Source: Methylomonas sp. MK1 | Lineage (GTDB): Bacteria; Pseudomonadota; Gammaproteobacteria; Methylococcales; Methylomonadaceae | DNA length: 64,000 bases | Reading direction: 5' to 3' | Assembly: GCF_000365425.1 (NCBI RefSeq) | Contig: NZ_AQOV01000003.1 | Span: 62,001-126,000, forward strand | Shown: positions 58,924 to 64,000 of the stretch, one piece after another | How the letters are laid out: every line of letters starts with the position of its first letter | Numbering within the stretch: position 1 is the first letter of the stretch | Translations under genes and position numbers: made by a program | The notes under the pieces: generated by a model | The model's database searches: none | Told to the model about the DNA's origin: nothing | Seen by the model: the letters and a program-made list of their open reading frames with translations, nothing else

Positions 58924-59292
58924 ATGAATACAGACCCTGAAACACCCATTAACACCCCGTCATGGTTAGGTATCGGCGCTCTCTTGGCCGCTATAGGGGC
59001 TTCGGCCTGTTGTATCGGGCCATTTTTGCTGTTGTCGTTGGGTATTGGCGGCGCATGGATGAGTACGTTGACGGGACTGGAACCGGTCCGTCCATTTTTC
59101 ATCATCCTGACCCTGGTCTTTATGGCGTTAGGGTATCGAAAACTCTATTTAATGCCTCAACGCTGTGAGGAAGGTGAAAGCTGTGCCACATCCGACATCC
59201 AGCGCCGACAACGCCTGATGTTTTGGTTGGGTTCCGCATTCATTTTTATACTGCTCGCCTTTCCTTGGTTAGCGCCTTTTTTCATGGCTTGA
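58924..59292 (+). CDS. merT: MerT-type inner-membrane metal transporter (copy 2)
   Basis: The 122-residue protein has three spans, the cysteine pair in GASACCIGPFLLLSLG and the second pair in RCEEGESCATS. It is a close copy of the protein at 49952. The start at 58924 (MNTDPETPINT) is supported by GAGGAG upstream and by copy 1. It should move the metal bound by MerP into the cytoplasm. Confidence 0.86.
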   Translation: MNTDPETPINTPSWLGIGALLAAIGASACCIGPFLLLSLGIGGAWMSTLTGLEPVRPFFIILTLVFMALGYRKLYLMPQRCEEGESCATSDIQRRQRLMFWLGSAFIFILLAFPWLAPFFMA

Positions 59293-59304
59293 GAGGATTC
59301 AGAT

Positions 59305-59631
59305 ATGATCATTAAATCCAGTTTGTTTATTTTAAGCTTGTCATCAAGTGTGTTGTGGATGCCGGCGGCTCATGCTGAAACGGCTGTTGCACAGCCAAAC
59401 CGGCAGCAAACGGTGACGCTGAATATAGAAAATATGACCTGTGCCATGTGTACAGTTACCATCAAGAAAGCTTTGCAGAAAGTCGAAGGCGTACAAGAAG
59501 TGACTGTCGATTACGATTCAAAAACGGCCACCATCACCTTCGATAGCCAAAAAACCGATAGTGCAGCCTTGATCAAAGCCACGACGGATGCCGGTTATCC
59601 GGGTTCGCTCGCCACACCTGTTGCTCGATAA
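59305..59631 (+). CDS. merP: MerP-type periplasmic metal-binding protein (copy 2)
   Basis: The 108-residue protein has a signal peptide (to AHA, about residue 23) and one heavy-metal-associated domain with MTCAMC and TIKKALQKVEGVQEVTVDYD. It is a close copy of the protein at 49610. It is 12 bp after merT and 17 bp before the CopZ-like gene, so the four genes move and are expressed together. Confidence 0.86.
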   Translation: MIIKSSLFILSLSSSVLWMPAAHAETAVAQPNRQQTVTLNIENMTCAMCTVTIKKALQKVEGVQEVTVDYDSKTATITFDSQKTDSAALIKATTDAGYPGSLATPVAR

Positions 59632-59648
59632 AGCCAAGGATACAGTCT

Positions 59649-60083
59649 ATGTCTGATTGCTGCTGCCCAAATACTTCCACCAAAACCAAACAAATTTGTC
59701 CTGAGTGTGGCTCCACTTGTATAAGTGTCGGTATGCCTACGCTTTACCATCAAGTCCGGTTTCCAAAGAATCAGGCGCTCATCACTGACAGCTATTATTT
59801 TTGCCCGGCAAAAACATGCTCAATTGCTTACTTCTCCAACGCGGGCAACACGATTCCCAAACAGCATTTACGAAGCTATCAAGCGATTCAAAACAACGTG
59901 CTTTGTTACTGTTTTGATATTGACGCCGAGCAGTATTTATCGGCGTTAAAAGCTCAGCGTGCGGAACCGATAAAGGATTTTGTCATGCAACGCACCAAAG
60001 CCGGGGAATGTGCCTGTGAAATCAGGAACCCGTCAGGCCAATGCTGTTTAGCGAATTTTAAATATCTGGAAAAAAGTCATTGA
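59649..60083 (+). CDS. CopZ-like cysteine-rich metal or iron-sulfur protein (copy 2)
   Basis: The 144-residue protein starts MSDCCCPNTSTKTKQICPEC and has the same layout as the copy at 49155: zinc-type head, FCPAKTC centre and a BFD-like Fe-S tail with CYCFDI and GECACEIRNPSGQCC. The head has a three-residue insertion compared with copy 1. It is the last gene of the cassette and is followed by a good terminator. Confidence 0.78.
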   Translation: MSDCCCPNTSTKTKQICPECGSTCISVGMPTLYHQVRFPKNQALITDSYYFCPAKTCSIAYFSNAGNTIPKQHLRSYQAIQNNVLCYCFDIDAEQYLSALKAQRAEPIKDFVMQRTKAGECACEIRNPSGQCCLANFKYLEKSH

Positions 60084-60115
60084 GACACCCTCTATCTCCT
60101 GCAAACAGATAACCT

Positions 60116-60140
60116 CCGGCGCTTTGACGCCGGCTTTTCT
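60116..60140 (+). terminator. Rho-independent terminator after the second mer-like cassette
   Basis: CCGGCG-CTTTGA-CGCCGG (60116-60133) forms a GC-rich hairpin followed by CTTTTCT. It ends transcription of the cassette 33 bp after its last stop codon. Confidence 0.8.
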
Positions 60141-60510
60141 CTGATTTCTGCCAATTCCGGCGATTCGAAAAACGTCCGGGCGTTGTCCAGAGAGGATCAC
60201 TGTGAAAAATGGACAATGTTGTTCACTTCGTTATCGTAGTGTAACCACTGCTGCGTTCAATCGTGACGACTTCACCGATACCTTATTCGATACCCTGAAC
60301 TCGAAGCATGACTTGTCTCTGCCCCCTGGTCTGCGCGCTACAGTTGAATAATCCAGTTCTGGATTATCCGCATTGTGCGTATCGATAATCTCTTCAACCA
60401 TGTACTTGTCGTTTTTAGTCGGTAACTCAATATCTCTAGCTATAGCCAAGTTTGCAATCGATATAAATTATTTATTGTAAAATACTCTACCGCTTAGTAG
60501 TATTTAATAC
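60141..60510 (+). promoter_or_regulatory. Space before chrB with a likely chr operator
   Basis: No credible gene is seen. The last 45 bp are AT-rich and hold the dyad AAATACT-N12-AGTATTT (60480-60505), ending 5 bp before the chrB ATG. Position suggests an operator for the chromate genes, possibly bound by ChrB itself, known in other bacteria as a chromate-responsive regulator. No Shine-Dalgarno sequence is visible before the ATG, so the transcript may start close to it. Confidence 0.6.
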
Positions 60511-61452
60511 ATGATTAATTGGCATCTACTTATAACAAGTCTTCCCACCGAGAACGCAACGGCCCGTATGCGTATATGGCGATCTTTGAAGGCTTCCGGT
60601 GCGGCGGTGTTGCGTGATGGTGTTTACCTGATGCCTGACCGTGAGTCCTGTCGCGAAACATTAGAAACCATCGCCGTTGAAGTGCGTGAGAATGGCGGCA
60701 CAGCAATGGTTTTGCGGACTGAAGAGCCAGACAATGGGAATTTCATTGGCTTTTTTGATCGTAGTGAAGAATATTCGGCATTATTAACGGACATAGCCAA
60801 AGTGCATGGTGAACTGTCAGTCGATACGGCTCAAGACCTTCTCAAACAATCTCGAAAACTCCGTAAAGCCTTTACCAGCCTGTCTGCCATCGACTTCTTT
60901 CCGGGTGAAGCACAACGCCAAACCGAAACAGCGCTGAGTGAACTGGAACTCTCAATTGTTCGGATTTTGTCTCCGGATGAGCCGCATGCAATTGAAGGCT
61001 CGATCTTGCTTTTATCGATTAGCGATTATCAGGGCCGTACCTGGGCGACTCGTAGCCGACCCTGGGTGGATCGTCTGGCCTCTGCCTGGCTAATTCGACG
61101 CTTCATAGACCCTCAAGCCCAATTGCTGTGGTTAACCTCGCCAACCGACTGCCCCACAGGTGCGCTCGGTTTCGATTTCGATGGTGCGACCTTCAGTCAT
61201 GTGGATGGCCGGGTGACCTTCGAGGTGTTACTGGCGAGTTTCGACCTTGAACAACCCGCCCTGAAACGACTGGGTGCGCTAGTACATTTCCTGGACGTTG
61301 GCGGGGTACAACCACCTGAAGCGGTTGGCATTGAAAGCGTGCTGGGCGGATTACGTGATGCCATCAACGATGATGATCAATTACTGAACGCCGCCAGTGC
61401 CGTGTTTGACAGCCTGCTGGTAACGTTTGAAAAAGGAGTAAGCCGATCATGA
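60511..61452 (+). CDS. chrB: ChrB, chromate-resistance regulator or accessory protein
   Basis: The 313-residue protein has the ChrB N-terminal region (WHLLITSLPTENATARMRIW) and the C-terminal ChrB domain (RPWVDRLASAWLIRRFIDPQ; FDFDGATFSHVDGRVTFEVL). In studied systems ChrB senses chromate and controls chrA. The stop codon overlaps the chrA start, and a dyad lies just before the gene. Length is in the usual range of about 300-320 residues. Confidence 0.92.
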   Translation: MINWHLLITSLPTENATARMRIWRSLKASGAAVLRDGVYLMPDRESCRETLETIAVEVRENGGTAMVLRTEEPDNGNFIGFFDRSEEYSALLTDIAKVHGELSVDTAQDLLKQSRKLRKAFTSLSAIDFFPGEAQRQTETALSELELSIVRILSPDEPHAIEGSILLLSISDYQGRTWATRSRPWVDRLASAWLIRRFIDPQAQLLWLTSPTDCPTGALGFDFDGATFSHVDGRVTFEVLLASFDLEQPALKRLGALVHFLDVGGVQPPEAVGIESVLGGLRDAINDDDQLLNAASAVFDSLLVTFEKGVSRS

Positions 61453-62843
61453 GTCAACCTGACAAACCCTCATCTACTGAGCAATCTTTAGCCAGACCCG
61501 ATCCAGTAGGCTTTTGGGAAGCCTTTCGTTTTTGGCTGAAACTGGGATTTGTCAGTTTCGGCGGCCCGGCCGGACAAATTGCCATCATGCATCAGGAGTT
61601 GGTGGAAAAACGGCGCTGGATTTCCGAGCAGCGTTTCTTACATGCCCTGAATTACTGCATGTTGCTGCCAGGGCCGGAGGCGCAACAATTGGCGACTTAC
61701 ATTGGCTGGTTAATGCATCGCAGCTGGGGCGGCGTCGTTGCAGGCGGTTTGTTTGTTTTACCATCACTGTTAATTCTGATTGGCCTGAGCTTCATTTATA
61801 TGGCCTATGGTCATCTCACTGGGATTGCTGGCGTACTGTACGGCATCAAACCGGCGGTGACGGCCATTGTGATTTTCGCCGCGTATCGAATCGGTTCAAG
61901 GGCTCTGAAAAATTGGGTGCTGTGGACGATGTCGGCACTCGCTTTTCTGGCGATTTTTTTATTCGACACACCTTTTCCTTTGATTGTGCTGATTGCGGCC
62001 CTCTTGGGTGCCATTGGTGGCAAAGTGTTACCTAAAAAATTTGCTATGGGCGGTGGCCATGGTGCTGCCAAACAGGGTTATGGTCCCGCATTGATTGACG
62101 ATGATACCCCGACTCCGCCACATGCGCTGTTCAGTTGGGTAGGATTATCAAAAGTCATTCTGGTTGGTCTGGCCCTGTGGGGCGGTGCCATCGGCTTCCT
62201 GTGTGCCCGGTATGGTTGGGACGGCGCATTGACACAGATGGGTTGGTTCTTCACCAAGGCGGCGCTGCTGACGTTTGGCGGTGCCTATGCAGCTTTGCCT
62301 TACGTTTATCAGGGTGCAGTCGAATATTTCCAATGGCTGACACCGCATCAGATGATCGATGGTTTGGCTCTGGGAGAAACCACGCCTGGCCCATTGATCA
62401 TGGTAGTGACCTTTGTGGGGTTCGTCGCCGGATGGACGAAGGAAGTGTTCGGCCCTGATCAACTGTTTCTGGCGGGTGCTATTGCCGCAACGGTGGTGAC
62501 TTACTTTACCTTTCTACCCAGTTTTCTGTTCATCCTGGCCGGCGGTTCATTGGTGGAATCTACGCACGGTAATTTGAAATTCACCGCACCGCTGACCGGC
62601 ATCACTGCTGCCGTGGTCGGCGTGATTCTCAATCTGGCGGTGTTTTTTGCTTGGCATGTCTTCTGGCCGCAAGGCTTTACAGGGAATTTCGATGCGGTTT
62701 CCGCAGTCATCAGCCTGTGCGCTTTTTTAGCCCTGTTTCGTTACAAGGTGGGGGTAATCCCGGTCATCGCTGCTTGTGGCGGAACGGGTCTATTGTTTAG
62801 TTTCATCAAAATCTGGCTTGCCCAGCAAGGAGTTGTTCTATGA
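61449..62843 (+). CDS. chrA: ChrA chromate efflux transporter
   Basis: The 464-residue membrane protein has two homologous CHR halves: FRFWLKLGFVSFGGPAGQIA near the N-terminus and TKAALLTFGGAYAALPYVYQ near residue 275, with about 10-12 spans in all. ChrA expels chromate from the cytoplasm. It is coupled to chrB upstream and overlaps the DUF1259 gene downstream. A charged cytoplasmic loop (about 198-225) joins the halves. Confidence 0.95.
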   Translation: MSQPDKPSSTEQSLARPDPVGFWEAFRFWLKLGFVSFGGPAGQIAIMHQELVEKRRWISEQRFLHALNYCMLLPGPEAQQLATYIGWLMHRSWGGVVAGGLFVLPSLLILIGLSFIYMAYGHLTGIAGVLYGIKPAVTAIVIFAAYRIGSRALKNWVLWTMSALAFLAIFLFDTPFPLIVLIAALLGAIGGKVLPKKFAMGGGHGAAKQGYGPALIDDDTPTPPHALFSWVGLSKVILVGLALWGGAIGFLCARYGWDGALTQMGWFFTKAALLTFGGAYAALPYVYQGAVEYFQWLTPHQMIDGLALGETTPGPLIMVVTFVGFVAGWTKEVFGPDQLFLAGAIAATVVTYFTFLPSFLFILAGGSLVESTHGNLKFTAPLTGITAAVVGVILNLAVFFAWHVFWPQGFTGNFDAVSAVISLCAFLALFRYKVGVIPVIAACGGTGLLFSFIKIWLAQQGVVL

Positions 62844-63751
62844 ATACCATGCGTCAATCTCAAATTTTAACGCTGTTAATTTCATCACTACTGAGCGGCG
62901 TAGCCTACGCGCAAGAGGCCAGCCGGCATGGAACGCTGGATACCACCAAGATAGAGCAACTGACCGGTGCCAAAGGCAAGCTCGATACCGCCGAGAATGT
63001 TTTCAAAGTCACCGTGCCACGTAGTGATCTGGCTGTTACTGTGGCAGGTGTAAAAATGACTGCGGCGACTGGCTTTACATCCTGGGCCGGATTTTCTCCG
63101 GCTGGCGATAAAACCATTGTGATGGGTGATATGGTGTTGCAGGAAGACCAGATCAATCCGGTGATGAGCATCGCACTGGAAAACGGCATCGAGGTCACCG
63201 CATTGCATAACCACTTTCTGTGGGATACGCCTAAAGTGATGTTCATGCACATTGGTGGCACCGGCGATGCGGAAGCTCTTGCGACTGGCGTCGGTAAGGT
63301 GTTTGCCAAAATCAAGGAAACCAGTAGCGCTAAAGCTTCCGCGAAACCTAAGTCGTTCGATGCCGGTAAGACCACGCTCGATCCGAAACCCATCGAAACG
63401 ATTATTGGTTCGCCCGTGGAAAAGGCTGGTGAAGTCTATAAAGTCACCATTGGCCGCACCACGCAAATGGATGGTCATACTGTTGGTAAGACTATGGGTG
63501 TGAATACCTGGGCAGTGTTTGCCGGCAGCAATGACAAAGCCATCATCGAAGGCGACTTTGCCATGTTGGAAACCGAACTACAAGGCGTACTGAAAGCCTT
63601 GCGCGGTGCCGGTATCGCCGTCACCACGATCCATAATCACATGGTTGGCGAATCGCCAAGAATCGTATTTCTACATTATTGGGGGACAGGTACCGTAAGC
63701 GATCTGGCCAAGGCGTTTAAAGCGGCACTGGATACTCAAACGAAAGTCTAA
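62840..63751 (+). CDS. Exported DUF1259 (LppY/LpqO-like) protein
   Basis: The 303-residue protein has a signal peptide (ILTLLISSLLSGVAYA) and two homologous halves of about 125 residues. Each half has a FKVTVPRSDL- or YKVTIGRTTQ-type strand, a WAGFSP/WAVFAG segment, and a HNHF/HNHM motif followed by HIGGTG or HYWGTG. This is the DUF1259 pattern often found next to chrA. It is coupled to chrA by overlapping stop and start codons. A periplasmic role in chromate or oxidative stress is inferred from linkage only. Confidence 0.85.
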   Translation: MNTMRQSQILTLLISSLLSGVAYAQEASRHGTLDTTKIEQLTGAKGKLDTAENVFKVTVPRSDLAVTVAGVKMTAATGFTSWAGFSPAGDKTIVMGDMVLQEDQINPVMSIALENGIEVTALHNHFLWDTPKVMFMHIGGTGDAEALATGVGKVFAKIKETSSAKASAKPKSFDAGKTTLDPKPIETIIGSPVEKAGEVYKVTIGRTTQMDGHTVGKTMGVNTWAVFAGSNDKAIIEGDFAMLETELQGVLKALRGAGIAVTTIHNHMVGESPRIVFLHYWGTGTVSDLAKAFKAALDTQTKV

Positions 63752-63770
63752 TAAAAACACCGAATGATCG

Positions 63771-64000
63771 ATGAACGAAAAGTATCTTTCGATCATGTAC
63801 GCAAAGCGGCTAACCTTGACTGTTACCGCAATGTTGCTGGTTGGGTTCGGGCTAACCCCGCTCGTTGTCATGCTCGTATCAAGCCTGAATATGAACGGAG
63901 CGTTCAGCCTGGATCGCTATCTCGAGCTGTGGACATCCACGCGTCCTCCACAATTGCTAGGTCGGAGCGTACTGCTTGCGGGACTTTCCACGGCTATTAC
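63771..64000 (+). CDS. ABC transporter permease (N-terminal part)
   Basis: The frame beginning MNEKYLSIMYAKRLTLTVTA stays open to the end of the window (76 codons). It has a first membrane span (LLVGFGLTPLVVMLVSSL), a periplasmic segment (DRYLELWTSTRPPQLLGRSV) and the start of a second span. This is the shape of iron(III)-, thiamine- or polyamine-type ABC permeases of the PotC/FbpB group. The gene continues beyond the right edge, so the substrate cannot be told. Confidence 0.7.
   Translation, partial: MNEKYLSIMYAKRLTLTVTAMLLVGFGLTPLVVMLVSSLNMNGAFSLDRYLELWTSTRPPQLLGRSVLLAGLSTAI

Noticed and set aside
60231..60449. 72-codon minus-strand frame before chrB
   Set aside because: No ribosome binding site, no recognisable family, and it overlaps the region likely to hold chr control sequences.

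Overview
The window looks like about 64 kb of a large self-transmissible plasmid of a proteobacterium. A gammaproteobacterium, possibly a methanotroph relative, would fit the metal genes and moderate GC, but nothing here fixes the host. No rRNA, tRNA, CRISPR array, integrase or transposase was recognised. Comparisons with plasmid RK2 (IncP-1) are from memory of its proteins and operators, not from a search.

Layout. (1) 1-1802: start of a Tra2-type mating-pair operon on the minus strand (trbB, trbC, partial trbD) behind a promoter studded with GTGCAWTGCAC palindromes. (2) 1947-9862: cargo made of an unknown protein, a periplasmic substrate-binding protein and a sensor kinase (plus strand), facing a double-receiver response regulator, a cytochrome P450, a TonB-dependent receptor and a small protein (minus strand). 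(3) 10137-12153: replication initiator that does not look like TrfA, and an oriV of eleven direct iterons. (4) 12550-17014: IncP-1-like central control region: KorC-like regulator, klcA, kleE, korA nested in incC, korB and a coiled-coil protein. (5) 17257-36886: Tra1-like transfer region: traM-traL-traK, oriT, traJ-traI(traH)-traG-traF-traE-traD, and a 3346-residue traC-like mega-gene. (6) 37-39 kb: small unknown genes and ynfA. (7) 39.4-60.1 kb: metal resistance load: czcCBA plus a P-type ATPase, a cusCBA-type system, and two inverted copies of a merR-merT-merP-CopZ-like cassette. (8) 60.5-64 kb: chrB, chrA, a DUF1259 protein and the start of an ABC permease.

The backbone is tied together by nine exact copies of TTTAGCSGCTAAA, the RK2 KorB operator, all between 1.8 and 37 kb. 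Near-twin promoters for rep and korA combine a KorB site, a -35 box and a KorA-like site over the -10 box. A KorC-like operator lies in the klcA promoter. The RK2 regulatory logic is therefore kept while the replicon it controls appears different. No KorB site occurs in the metal region, which marks it as added load.

The most unusual single object is the 10-kb gene at 26846-36886. It joins an adenine-methylase-like domain, a Strawberry-notch-type helicase, an ArdC-like ssDNA-binding and zinc-peptidase module, a GNAT-like segment, two DUF5710-like repeats and a Toprim primase end. A near-perfect ribosome binding site sits in front of an internal methionine exactly where the ArdC part begins.
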